The notes under the pieces are model-generated. The model ran no database searches and was not told the DNA's origin. It worked only from the letters and a program-made list of their open reading frames with translations. Positions 8,305 to 16,577 of a DNA stretch of 64,000 bases are shown one piece after another; positions within the stretch are counted from its first letter, which is position 1, and each line of letters opens with the position of its first letter. Made by a program: the position numbers and the translations under genes. The DNA lies in NCBI RefSeq assembly GCF_900112195.1, contig NZ_FOKR01000002.1:138624-202623 (forward strand), given 5' to 3'. Source of the stretch: Butyrivibrio sp. YAB3001. GTDB lineage: Bacteria > Bacillota > Clostridia > Lachnospirales > Lachnospiraceae.

Positions 8305-9337
8305 TGTTTACCTCATTACTTTGTTTATACAATTCGAAATTGTTGTAAGCTCTGCAAACTATATTTGCATTACTTACTCCGTTAGGAATTTTAATATTAA
8401 AGGATTGCGTCTTTTCTTCCCTGTTCCACATTTGAAGAGGGCTGAATGTTGCACCACCATCATAGCTGTAGGAAAAGTAAATAATTGGGCTTCCGGAATC
8501 TTTGGCTGTCATCTCAACAAGTACATTTCTGCTTTCCGGATCGTATGCAAGGGTTTTGATATCACATATTTCAGGTTCGGATGAATCCTGATGCACTTTG
8601 CCTGAAGGCTTCTTTACTGAAACATAAGAAAAAGTGCTATAATCTGTTCCTGTTTTTGAAGATTTCAATTTAAAATACTTTGCAACAGCTGTTGCGTCAC
8701 AAACACCAAGTTTCTGTAAAAAATCAGTCTCATTTATTTTCTGAACATCTACTATATGATCAAGATAACAATGTTCTATTATGTCACATGGAATGCTTCT
8801 CGCTACGCAATGGCGAATGATGCCATAATAATCATCACCTGTTTTGCCTACTTTTGATTTAACACCTTTTTGATAAAGCCCAAGCGATGCAAGTTCGTCG
8901 CTTTCTATAATTCCAAAATCATAGCCCTGCTGATAATATTTGCCTGTGCATGAAGTCCATACTTCAGAGCCATAAAAGTCATGTTCTGCAGAAGCGTTGA
9001 AATGTATGCTGTAACAAAAATCAGCATTTACACTCTTGGCAAATTTTGCTCTGTCTTCCAATGATAAAAATGTGTCTGCTGACCTTGTAAGATATACCGT
9101 TACATTATCATATTTTTCAAGTTCATCCTTCATTGCTACTGCAACTTTATAAGTAAGATCTTTTTCAGTAAATCCGTTGTAAACTGCGCCAAGATTTCTA
9201 TCGCCGGTGCCGCCATGTCCCGGATCTATAACAATAACAACATTATCCTTCGCAGCATAGCTTGTAACATTATATGAAAACAAACTACAGAAAATAATAG
9301 CAATTAGTATGCAAACAGAAAATAATTTTTTTCTCAT
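8291..9337 (-). CDS. secreted N-acetylmuramoyl-L-alanine amidase (Amidase_3)
   Basis: Cleaves the amide bond between muramic acid and the stem peptide of peptidoglycan. A signal peptide is clear (MRKKLFSVCILIAIIFCSLF, ending near SYAA). The zinc amidase_3 domain spans about residues 30-220: VIVIDPGHGGTGD with the first His, SIHFNAS with the second, and IIEHC containing the catalytic Glu. The last 110 residues look like a beta-rich domain with aromatic repeats (YFSYSYDGG), perhaps fibronectin-like. I use the ATG at 9337, preceded by GGGGGGA at 8 nt, rather than the in-frame TTG at 9355. The structured element at 9382-9500 lies in its 5-prime region. Confidence 0.9.
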   Translation of the reverse strand: MRKKLFSVCILIAIIFCSLFSYNVTSYAAKDNVVIVIDPGHGGTGDRNLGAVYNGFTEKDLTYKVAVAMKDELEKYDNVTVYLTRSADTFLSLEDRAKFAKSVNADFCYSIHFNASAEHDFYGSEVWTSCTGKYYQQGYDFGIIESDELASLGLYQKGVKSKVGKTGDDYYGIIRHCVARSIPCDIIEHCYLDHIVDVQKINETDFLQKLGVCDATAVAKYFKLKSSKTGTDYSTFSYVSVKKPSGKVHQDSSEPEICDIKTLAYDPESRNVLVEMTAKDSGSPIIYFSYSYDGGATFSPLQMWNREEKTQSFNIKIPNGVSNANIVCRAYNNFELYKQSNEVNIETR

Positions 9338-9381
9338 TTTGATAAATCCCCCCAAAAAACAATATACTTATAATCCCATAC

Positions 9382-9500
9382 ATTCTTGAATCAGAGATTC
9401 AAGAATGCCGCAAATAGGCCATTAAAAGTCGACTTCGTCGAAGGACCTATTTGCCTCTCGTATCATGTTCTCACGAAATCCGCAGCTAGTGCGGATTTCT
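9382..9500 (-). other. structured three-hairpin element, copy A
   Basis: Read on the minus strand: hairpin 1 is AGAAATCCGCA / TGCGGATTTC (stem 9490-9499 with 9475-9484, 5-nt loop). Next comes the linker GTGAGAACATGATAC. Hairpin 2 is CAAATAGG / CCTATTTG (9453-9446 with 9418-9411) enclosing a small CGAC-gaa-GTCG hairpin. Hairpin 3 is an 11-bp perfect stem (9406-9396 with 9392-9382, 3-nt loop). The whole layout recurs at 56753-56870 with compensatory changes in the stems. It ends 44 nt before the amidase start codon. I do not recognise it as a known riboswitch or ncRNA. The 9338-9646 gap also contains a terminator and a possible relic of hairpin 1. Confidence 0.75.
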
Positions 9501-9610
9501 GTAATTTCATCTAAGAAGTCATACATACTTGTGAAAAAACAGCAGTAAATGCGCTTTTCTGATATTTTATTTTATAATATACAATAAAAATCAATAACCT
9601 CATAAAGAAT

Positions 9611-9642
9611 ATAAAGCTGCCGCTAGATAACGACAGCTTTAT
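9611..9642 (-). terminator. terminator after the coiled-coil gene
   Basis: A 12-bp inverted repeat, ATAAAGCTGCCG at 9611-9622 with CGACAGCTTTAT at 9631-9642 (one G-T pair, 8-nt loop), starts 5 nt beyond the stop codon on the minus strand. The following T-rich stretch is short and interrupted, so termination may be partial. Confidence 0.6.
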
Positions 9643-9646
9643 GTGA

Positions 9647-10342
9647 TCAACTAATTATATCAAGATTAATAGGCTCAGGACTATCTGATGAATCTGTTGT
9701 GTCTGAAAATACACCTGCGGACACATTTTTTTCAACTTCCGGTGGTCTAAGGTCGGATCTGTTTGAGCGAATTATCTCACTGTACTGTGTAAGCGCAGAA
9801 AGAATATTATCGTTGTTTTTGGAAACTGAATTAATAACCTTCTCACTGTTTTGCTTTACAGAAGCGATTATCTCATCGCTATTTTTGCTTGTTGCATCGA
9901 TGGACTGTGAAATGATATCTTCCACACCTGCAAGAAGCTGATCCGTATATTGAACTGCAGCTGCCTTCATTGCATTTGCTTCATTAACCGCCTTATCAAG
10001 AATTTCCTTAGCCTGATTAGCAGCCTGAGATATTACCTCGTTAGCCTGAGCATAAGCCTGCTGCATAATTTCATGCTCGTTTATAAGCTCATTGGTGTGC
10101 TCTGTTGCCTCGTCAATAAGCTGCTGAGCTTTTTGTCTTGCATCATTTAATATAGCTTCTTTGTTGCTGATAATTTTCTGGTATCTCTTAATCTCTTCAG
10201 GTGTCTTACTTCTAAGTTCTCTTAAAAGGTCATCAATTTCTTCTTTATTGACAATAATCTTTGTTTGAGAGAGTGGTTGTGGTTTACAGTTGTCAATGTA
10301 TGTCTCAATCTCATCAATCAACTGCTCAATCCTGCTTGACAT
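9647..10342 (-). CDS. coiled-coil protein, ATP synthase B / DivIVA-like
   Basis: Residues about 50-190 form a long coiled coil with many Ala, Gln, Glu and Asn residues (NDARQKAQQLIDEATE, QAANQAKEILDKAVNEA), followed by a repetitive stretch with SEKVINSVSKNNDN and an acidic, Ser-rich C-terminus. There is no membrane segment. Proteins of this look are often annotated as F0 subunit B-like or vacuolar-ATPase-H-like in Clostridia, but no function is established; a cytoskeletal or division-site scaffold is only a guess. The start is the ATG at 10342 behind GGGGGA at 8 nt; an in-frame TTG precedes it directly. It follows coaD at 24 nt. Confidence 0.75.
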   Translation of the reverse strand: MSSRIEQLIDEIETYIDNCKPQPLSQTKIIVNKEEIDDLLRELRSKTPEEIKRYQKIISNKEAILNDARQKAQQLIDEATEHTNELINEHEIMQQAYAQANEVISQAANQAKEILDKAVNEANAMKAAAVQYTDQLLAGVEDIISQSIDATSKNSDEIIASVKQNSEKVINSVSKNNDNILSALTQYSEIIRSNRSDLRPPEVEKNVSAGVFSDTTDSSDSPEPINLDIIS

Positions 10343-10366
10343 CAATTGTATCCCCCTAACTTTTCA

Positions 10367-10858
10367 TCATGTTCTGGTATATCCGAATTTTTTGTACAGC
10401 TTGTCTGCTATAGAAGGAGGAACGCAAGGTGTAATATCCCCATTATAACTTGCAATCTCTTTTACAACAGAACTGCTAAGGTATGAATATTTCAAATTCG
10501 TAGTTAGAAAAACAGTATCAACTTCGTTATGTGATAATTCTTTATTGGTCTGAGCTATCTGAAGTTCATACTCAAAATCCGTAATCGCTCTAAGTCCTCT
10601 TATAACGATATGGATATTTTTTTCTTTACAATAATTGATCAAAAGTCCATCAAAAGACTCAATGATAACATTATCAAGGTCTTTCACAGACTCCTCTAAC
10701 ATTTTAACACGTTCATCCAGTGTAAACAATGGAGTTTTAGCGGAATTACACATTACAGCGACGATAACCTTATCAAACATCAGGGATGCACGCTTTATTA
10801 TATCCAAATGCCCGTAAGTTACTGGGTCAAAGCTTCCGGGATAAAGAGCTGTCTTCAT
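10367..10858 (-). CDS. coaD: phosphopantetheine adenylyltransferase
   Basis: Transfers AMP from ATP to 4-phosphopantetheine, the penultimate step of coenzyme A synthesis. The N-terminal nucleotidyltransferase motif PGSFDPVTYGHLDII carries the TxGH signature; RGLRAITDFEYELQIAQTN and YLSSSVVKEIA are the other conserved blocks. At 163 residues it has the normal size. Its ATG overlaps the rsmD stop by 4 nt, the usual rsmD-coaD arrangement in Firmicutes. Confidence 0.97.
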   Translation of the reverse strand: MKTALYPGSFDPVTYGHLDIIKRASLMFDKVIVAVMCNSAKTPLFTLDERVKMLEESVKDLDNVIIESFDGLLINYCKEKNIHIVIRGLRAITDFEYELQIAQTNKELSHNEVDTVFLTTNLKYSYLSSSVVKEIASYNGDITPCVPPSIADKLYKKFGYTRT

Positions 10859-11412
10859 TTTTCCGCCTTCCTATAAATAAAAACATGTTTATTTGTCTTG
10901 TAATCTTTTACCCTTCTGACTTCCAAACCGAGTTCATCTGTAAAAGAAAAATCCATTTCCTTAGGGCTTTCAACGATTATCATCGTATTCTCTGTCACAT
11001 AATCCATTGCAGCAAGCTGAGACAGAGTTCTTTCATATAGTTCACCGTGATAAGGAGGATCGATGAAAATAATATCAGCTTCTTTTTCATGGATATTTCT
11101 AAGCCCTATAACAACATCCTGCTTAATTACAGTTGAAACCTCTTCAAAATGAGTGGTCTTAATATTCTCCATTATGCACTTAAATGCATTTGAAGCATTT
11201 TCGATAAAATAAGCCTTTTTAGCACCTCTTGATAATGCTTCTATTCCAATTCCGCCACTGCCTGCAAAAAGGTCGATGAACACAGCTCCGGGTACCTGGA
11301 GCTGTATCATATTAAATAAGGTTTCCTTAATTCTGTCCTGAGTAGGTCTTGTATCATTGCCCTCAGGTGTTACAAGATGCAGTCTGCGAGCACTGCCAGC
11401 TATTACTCTCAT
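10855..11412 (-). CDS. rsmD: 16S rRNA (guanine(966)-N2)-methyltransferase RsmD
   Basis: SAM-dependent methylation of G966 in 16S rRNA. It starts RVIAGSARRLHL and shows TRPTQDRIKETLFN, the SAM-binding loop DLFAGSGGIGIEALSRGA and the catalytic IFIDPPYHG. The 185-residue length is typical. It overlaps both neighbours by 4 nt (ATGA-type junctions), so it is translated in a tight unit with parC-like and coaD genes. Confidence 0.95.
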   Translation of the reverse strand: MRVIAGSARRLHLVTPEGNDTRPTQDRIKETLFNMIQLQVPGAVFIDLFAGSGGIGIEALSRGAKKAYFIENASNAFKCIMENIKTTHFEEVSTVIKQDVVIGLRNIHEKEADIIFIDPPYHGELYERTLSQLAAMDYVTENTMIIVESPKEMDFSFTDELGLEVRRVKDYKTNKHVFIYRKAEK

Positions 11413-13646
11413 AATCTCACCTTTGTTCCCTTTGTATCTCTGCTTGTTACCTTTAAGTGTCCAAGCTCTAACTTCTTGTCGTTGTGTTCTATTGCTTTAT
11501 CTTCCATATCATTAAGATAAAAAACATCTCTGATAAAGTCATTTTTTGTAAGTCTCATACCTCTTACGCCAACTGCAGCTTTTTTCTTCTCAGGAATAGT
11601 ATCTACATAGAAGCGTAAAAAGAATCCATCGTTTGAACGCAAAATAACAGTTTTCTGTTCATGAAGAACTTCTACATTTACAACTTCATCATCATCCATT
11701 AGCTTAGTAGCAGCTACGGTTCTCTTTGAAACATCAAATTCACCGCCATCTACAACCTTCATCATCGCCATCTTTGTAGTAAACACAAGTCTGTAGAGAT
11801 TTAAATCTGACTGACTTGCTGCAAGAATAATGGTTTCTTTTGAAGTATCAAAATTACTTACATTATCAATAGGGACACCCTTATCTCTCATTTTTCCCTG
11901 AGGAAGATCCATAGCTTTTACAGTATGAAGATTACCTGTATTTGTAAAGAAACATACGCGTCCTGTATTCTTCATGATAAATGAGAATTTGAACTCATTT
12001 TCAATTGTTTCCTTGTTCTTTTCATAGGTATTGGCATCAATGGTCTTGGCATATCCAAATTTATCCATTATGAACGCAACATCTATCTCTTCAACAGGCT
12101 TTTCTTCATAGACTGCTGTTTCTCTGTTTTCAATCAATGTCTTTCTGGGACTTTGAAACTCTTTTTTAATCTTCTTGAGATCATTCTGGATTACTAAAGA
12201 CATAGATGCATGACTTTCAAGTATGTCTTCATATTTGAAAATGTTTGCAACAGTTTCCTCATGGTCTTTAATGAGTGCTTCAAGCTCCAATCCAATTAAC
12301 TTGTATAATCTCATTTCAAGGATTGCATCAGCCTGTGCCTCAGTAAACATAAGCTGAGAAGCCATTGCCTTGGATTCGCGTGACTTAAAGTTTATTCCAT
12401 CCGTAACTCCATTAACAAGACATTCCTTTGCCATTGCTCTGTCTTTGGAACCACGTAAGATTTCAATAACAAGATCAATCACATTGCAAGCCTTTATGAG
12501 CCCTTCCTGAATCTCTTTCTTATCCTGTTCCTTTTTAAGAAGAGTTGTATATTTTCTTGTGGCAGTCTCAAACTGGAAATCTGCGCAGGCACGCATTATT
12601 TCTTTTAGAGACATTGTCTCCGGTCTGCCATTATCAATAGCAAGCATGTTGACACCAAATGTGTCCTCAAGCTTTGTCTTTTTGTAAAGGAGATTTGTAA
12701 AGTTTTCTACATCAGTATCTTTTTTTAACTCAATTACGATTCTGATGCCTTCCTTTGAAGACTGATTGGAAATATCAATAATATCATTTGTAACCTTCTT
12801 TTCAGCAAGTTCAGCAACATCTGACATAAACTTGCCAATTCCCATACCGATCATGGTATAAGGGATTTCAGTGATTACAAGATTGATATGTCCGTTTTTA
12901 CCCTTTTCTGTTTCAACCTTACCACGAAGTCTGATCTTGCCAACACCTGTCTCATAAATACTTAATAGTTCATCTTTATTGATAACAACGCCGCCTGTTG
13001 GAAAATCGGGACCTTTAATGTATTTCATAAGGTCTTTTGTTGTAAGTGTATCATCCTGAATATAGGCAATTTCCGCATCAATTACTTCTGCAAGATTGTG
13101 AGGCGGAGTGCTTGTTGCCATACCTACAGCGATACCTTCAGAACCATTTATAAGAAAATTGGGTATCTTTACAGGTAAAACGGATGGTTCACGTTCATTC
13201 TCATCAAAGTTAGGGACAAAATCAACTACATTTTTATCTAAGTCTTCAAGAAAACTTTCCTGTGTGATCTTGGCAAGCCTTGCCTCTGTATAACGCATGG
13301 CAGCCTGAGTATCACCCTCGATGTTTCCAAAATTTCCATGACCATCAACAAGTGGTATAGTTTTCTTAAAATCCTGTGTCATTACAACAAGACAATCATA
13401 AATTGAACTGTCGCCGTGAGGATGATATTTACCCATCGTATCACCGACAATTCTCGCACTTTTTCTATAGGGCCTGTCATATCTTATTCCCAGCTCATAC
13501 ATATCATATAATGTTCTTCGCTGAACAGGCTTAAGACCGTCTCTGATATCAGGAAGCGCACGAGCAACAATAACACTCATGGCATAATCTATAAAAGACT
13601 TCTGCATGATATCAGAATATTCGGTTTTTATAATTCTATCTTCCAT
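11409..13646 (-). CDS. parC: type IIA topoisomerase subunit A, ParC-like
   Basis: DNA-cutting and rejoining subunit of a gyrase/topoisomerase IV. The catalytic tyrosine is Tyr119 in AAMRYTEARL. The quinolone-binding segment HPHGDSSIYD keeps Ser80 and Asp84, the drug-sensitive type. The C-terminal beta-pinwheel (about residues 500-740) lacks a canonical GyrA box: the nearest match is QGKMRDKG in the first blade, so supercoiling activity is doubtful and a decatenase (topoisomerase IV) is more likely. 745 residues is shorter than typical GyrA. It lies 33 nt after the ParE-like gene. Confidence 0.8.
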   Translation of the reverse strand: MEDRIIKTEYSDIMQKSFIDYAMSVIVARALPDIRDGLKPVQRRTLYDMYELGIRYDRPYRKSARIVGDTMGKYHPHGDSSIYDCLVVMTQDFKKTIPLVDGHGNFGNIEGDTQAAMRYTEARLAKITQESFLEDLDKNVVDFVPNFDENEREPSVLPVKIPNFLINGSEGIAVGMATSTPPHNLAEVIDAEIAYIQDDTLTTKDLMKYIKGPDFPTGGVVINKDELLSIYETGVGKIRLRGKVETEKGKNGHINLVITEIPYTMIGMGIGKFMSDVAELAEKKVTNDIIDISNQSSKEGIRIVIELKKDTDVENFTNLLYKKTKLEDTFGVNMLAIDNGRPETMSLKEIMRACADFQFETATRKYTTLLKKEQDKKEIQEGLIKACNVIDLVIEILRGSKDRAMAKECLVNGVTDGINFKSRESKAMASQLMFTEAQADAILEMRLYKLIGLELEALIKDHEETVANIFKYEDILESHASMSLVIQNDLKKIKKEFQSPRKTLIENRETAVYEEKPVEEIDVAFIMDKFGYAKTIDANTYEKNKETIENEFKFSFIMKNTGRVCFFTNTGNLHTVKAMDLPQGKMRDKGVPIDNVSNFDTSKETIILAASQSDLNLYRLVFTTKMAMMKVVDGGEFDVSKRTVAATKLMDDDEVVNVEVLHEQKTVILRSNDGFFLRFYVDTIPEKKKAAVGVRGMRLTKNDFIRDVFYLNDMEDKAIEHNDKKLELGHLKVTSRDTKGTKVRL

Positions 13647-13679
13647 GTCAAATCCTTTGTTTACAAGCTTTTAAAATAA

Positions 13680-15602
13680 TTAGATATCAAGTGCTGCATC
13701 CGTAGCATGCTGATGAATAAACTCTCTTCTTGGCGGTACATCAACGCCCATAAGAAGTTCAGTCATCTGAGAAGCCATTTTGGCATCCTCAATCTCAACC
13801 GCTTTTAAAAGACGACGTTCAGGATCAAGAGTTGTCTCCCAAAGCTGCTGAGGATCCATTTCACCCAAACCTTTGTATCTCTGAAGAGTGAAATTACCTT
13901 TGTGACTTGCTCTGTACTTGGCAAGCGCAGAATCATCATATAGATATTCTTCTTTTCCCCTTGCAGGCATAGCCTTATAAAGAGGCGGCATAGCAACATA
14001 TACATGCCCCTGGAAAATCAGTTCCGGCATAAATCTGTAAAACAATGTCAACAAAAGTGTTGAAATATGTTCACCATCAACGTCGGCATCGGCCATAATA
14101 ATTATCTTGTCATATCGCAGTTTGCTAATATCAAAATCATTGCCATATCCTTCAGAAAAACCACATCCAAAGGCATTTATCATAGTCTTGATCTCAGCAT
14201 TTGCAAGCACTTTGTCAATGCTGGCTTTCTCTACGTTAAGAATTTTACCTCGAATCGGAAGAATAGCCTGATAATTTCTATCTCTGGCCATCTTTGCACT
14301 ACCGCCGGCAGAATCACCCTCAACGATGAATATTTCACATTTGGATGCATCCTTACTGATGCAGTTAGCAAGCTTGCCATTGGAGTCAAATGAATACTTA
14401 GGCTTGGCAAGCATGTTTGTCTTTGCTTTTTCTTCAGTTTTTCTTATCTTGGCTGCCTTCTCAGCGCATCCGATGATAGATTTCAAAACTTCAAGATTTC
14501 TATCAAAAAATCTTGTCATTTCATCGTTTGTAACTTTTGAAACAACCTTCGATGCATCCTGATTGTCAAGTTTGGTCTTGGTCTGACCTTCAAATCTTGG
14601 ATCAGGGTGCTTGATTGATATAACGGCAGTCATACCGTTTCTGACATCAGTACCGGTAAAATTAGCATCTTTTTCTTTGAGAATATTAAGTTCCCTTGCG
14701 TACTGATTGATTATATTCGTAAACATTGTCTTAAAGCCGGTAAGATGGGTACCACCTTCAGCATTGTAGATATTATTACAAAAACCAAGCACTTCTTCGT
14801 GGAATTCATTTACGTACTGGAAAGCAACCTCTACTTCTACGCCTTCGCTCTCACCGCTAAAAGATACGACATCATGAACAGCTTCTTTTGACTTGTTCAT
14901 GTCTTTTATAAAGCCGGTTATACCATCAGGCTCATGAAACTCAATGTATTCTTCAACACCCGGTCTTTTATCCTGGTAAACAATTGTGAGTTCAGGATTA
15001 AGATAAGCTGTCTCATGGAGTCTGGATTTAATATCATCCTCTTTGAATCTTGTTTTTTCAAAGATGGTATCATCCGGTAAAAAGTTAATTGTAGTACCGG
15101 TTTCTTTTGTCGGTCCCAAAGGAACCAAGAGACCATCTACAAGTTTTGTTGTTGGAATGCCACGCTCATAAGTATCCTGATAAATAAAACCATCCTTTTT
15201 TATGCGAACGGTCATATGTGTGGAAAGCGCGTTAACAACTGATGAACCTACACCATGAAGTCCACCACTTGTCTTATAAGCATTATTATCAAATTTACCA
15301 CCTGCATGAAGCGTTGTAAGTACTACTCGCTCAGCAGTCATTCCCTTGGCATGCATACCAACGGGAATACCTCTTCCGTTATCCTCTACAGTTGCAGAAC
15401 CATCTGCCTCTAAAGTAACCAAAATGCGTGAACAAAAGCCCGCAAGATGTTCATCAACAGCATTGTCCACAATTTCATAAACCAGATGATTTAGTCCTCT
15501 GGTAGTGACACTTCCTATGTACATACCGGGACGTTTTCTTACAGCCTCAAGTCCCTCTAAAACGGTAATACTGGAAGCATCATATTGATCAAATGAAGAC
15601 AT
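13680..15602 (-). CDS. parE: type IIA topoisomerase subunit B, ParE-like
   Basis: ATPase and TOPRIM subunit partnering the gene downstream. The GHKL ATPase has EIVDNAVDEHLAG, VEDNGRGIPVG and TSGGLHGVGSSVVNAL; the TOPRIM domain has EGDSAGGSA and MADADVDGEHI; the C-terminus carries LQRYKGLGEMDPQQLW. 640 residues, without the insert of proteobacterial GyrB. Sequence alone does not separate GyrB from ParE in this group. I call ParE because of its partner and because it is not next to dnaA/recF genes; the main gyrase would be elsewhere. Confidence 0.8.
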   Translation of the reverse strand: MSSFDQYDASSITVLEGLEAVRKRPGMYIGSVTTRGLNHLVYEIVDNAVDEHLAGFCSRILVTLEADGSATVEDNGRGIPVGMHAKGMTAERVVLTTLHAGGKFDNNAYKTSGGLHGVGSSVVNALSTHMTVRIKKDGFIYQDTYERGIPTTKLVDGLLVPLGPTKETGTTINFLPDDTIFEKTRFKEDDIKSRLHETAYLNPELTIVYQDKRPGVEEYIEFHEPDGITGFIKDMNKSKEAVHDVVSFSGESEGVEVEVAFQYVNEFHEEVLGFCNNIYNAEGGTHLTGFKTMFTNIINQYARELNILKEKDANFTGTDVRNGMTAVISIKHPDPRFEGQTKTKLDNQDASKVVSKVTNDEMTRFFDRNLEVLKSIIGCAEKAAKIRKTEEKAKTNMLAKPKYSFDSNGKLANCISKDASKCEIFIVEGDSAGGSAKMARDRNYQAILPIRGKILNVEKASIDKVLANAEIKTMINAFGCGFSEGYGNDFDISKLRYDKIIIMADADVDGEHISTLLLTLFYRFMPELIFQGHVYVAMPPLYKAMPARGKEEYLYDDSALAKYRASHKGNFTLQRYKGLGEMDPQQLWETTLDPERRLLKAVEIEDAKMASQMTELLMGVDVPPRREFIHQHATDAALDI

Positions 15603-15638
15603 TTAATAACCCCTTTAAAACTTTTTCTAAATAATATC

Positions 15639-16508
15639 TTAAAAATGAAATTTTTTTGTGACTGTAACAGCCAATGCACCTGGACCGATGTGGCAGGCTA
15701 CAGACAATGAAAGTGGATCCATGTTTATATCTATTCCCGGAAAAGCAGCTTCAACTTCTTTCTTCCACTCTTCAGCAGTTTCTTTATCCTTGGTATATGC
15801 ACATGAAATCCAGAAATCTTTGGCATCAAAACCACCAAAACGATTTTCAATGTCAGCCTTAATGGCATTTATCATTATATTTTTACCCTGAGATGAGGTT
15901 CTTGCCTTAGCAAAGGCATCAAGTTTCTCACCCTGAATCTGTAAAACAGGCTTAAGTCTCAAAAGAGTTCCAAGCGCTGCAGCAGCAGGTGTGATTCTTC
16001 CACCCTTTTTAAGATAATAAAGAGTATCAAGCATAATGTAGATGCTTGATTCAAACTTATTTTCCATAAGCTTTTTGACAATTTCTTCTGCAGCTAATCC
16101 TGCATCAGCCATTTCTTTTGCGTCAAGAGCTGATTGTCTCTGAGTTACAGAGATTCGCTGATTATCAACTACGAATACTTTTCCTTCATATTCCTCAGAA
16201 GCTATCATCATTGCGCTTTGACATGAACCTGAAAGTCCACTACTCATAGGAATATATATAATCTGGTCATATTCTTTTAAAACCTTATCCCATAAAGTCA
16301 TGAGAGAATCCGGAGATGGCTGGCTGGTAGATACATTAGCATCCTCAGCAAGCTTATCGTAGAATTGTTCCTGAGAAAGATTTATATCTTCAAAAAAATC
16401 TTCGTTATTGATGGTAAATGGCATAGGAACAACAAAAATTCCCAATTCCTTTGATTGTGACTGCGTTATTCCACTATTACTATCTGTTATTACTGCTATA
16501 TTAGACAT
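15639..16508 (-). CDS. DegV-family fatty-acid-binding protein (FakB-like)
   Basis: DegV proteins bind a single fatty acid and present it to FakA for phosphorylation to acyl phosphate. The 289-residue protein shows VITDSNSGI at the N-terminus, the loop VSTSQPSPD, IYIPMSSGLSGSCQSA, and LYYLKKGGRI followed by a basic linker, all typical of the family. A fakA homologue is 2 kb upstream in the same run, making a FakA-FakB pairing likely. A hairpin TCGGCAA-tt-TTGCCGA at 16522-16537 lies just before the start; its role is unknown. Confidence 0.9.
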   Translation of the reverse strand: MSNIAVITDSNSGITQSQSKELGIFVVPMPFTINNEDFFEDINLSQEQFYDKLAEDANVSTSQPSPDSLMTLWDKVLKEYDQIIYIPMSSGLSGSCQSAMMIASEEYEGKVFVVDNQRISVTQRQSALDAKEMADAGLAAEEIVKKLMENKFESSIYIMLDTLYYLKKGGRITPAAAALGTLLRLKPVLQIQGEKLDAFAKARTSSQGKNIMINAIKADIENRFGGFDAKDFWISCAYTKDKETAEEWKKEVEAAFPGIDINMDPLSLSVACHIGPGALAVTVTKKFHF

Positions 16509-16577
16509 AATTTCCCCTGACTCGGCAATTTTGCCGATAATATACCTATTTTCATAATCACTAAAGATATCTTACTT

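Noticed and set aside
16522-16537. Hairpin TCGGCAA-tt-TTGCCGA before the DegV gene as a riboswitch
   Set aside because: Only a 7-bp stem with a 2-nt loop, no conserved flanking structure; too little to claim.
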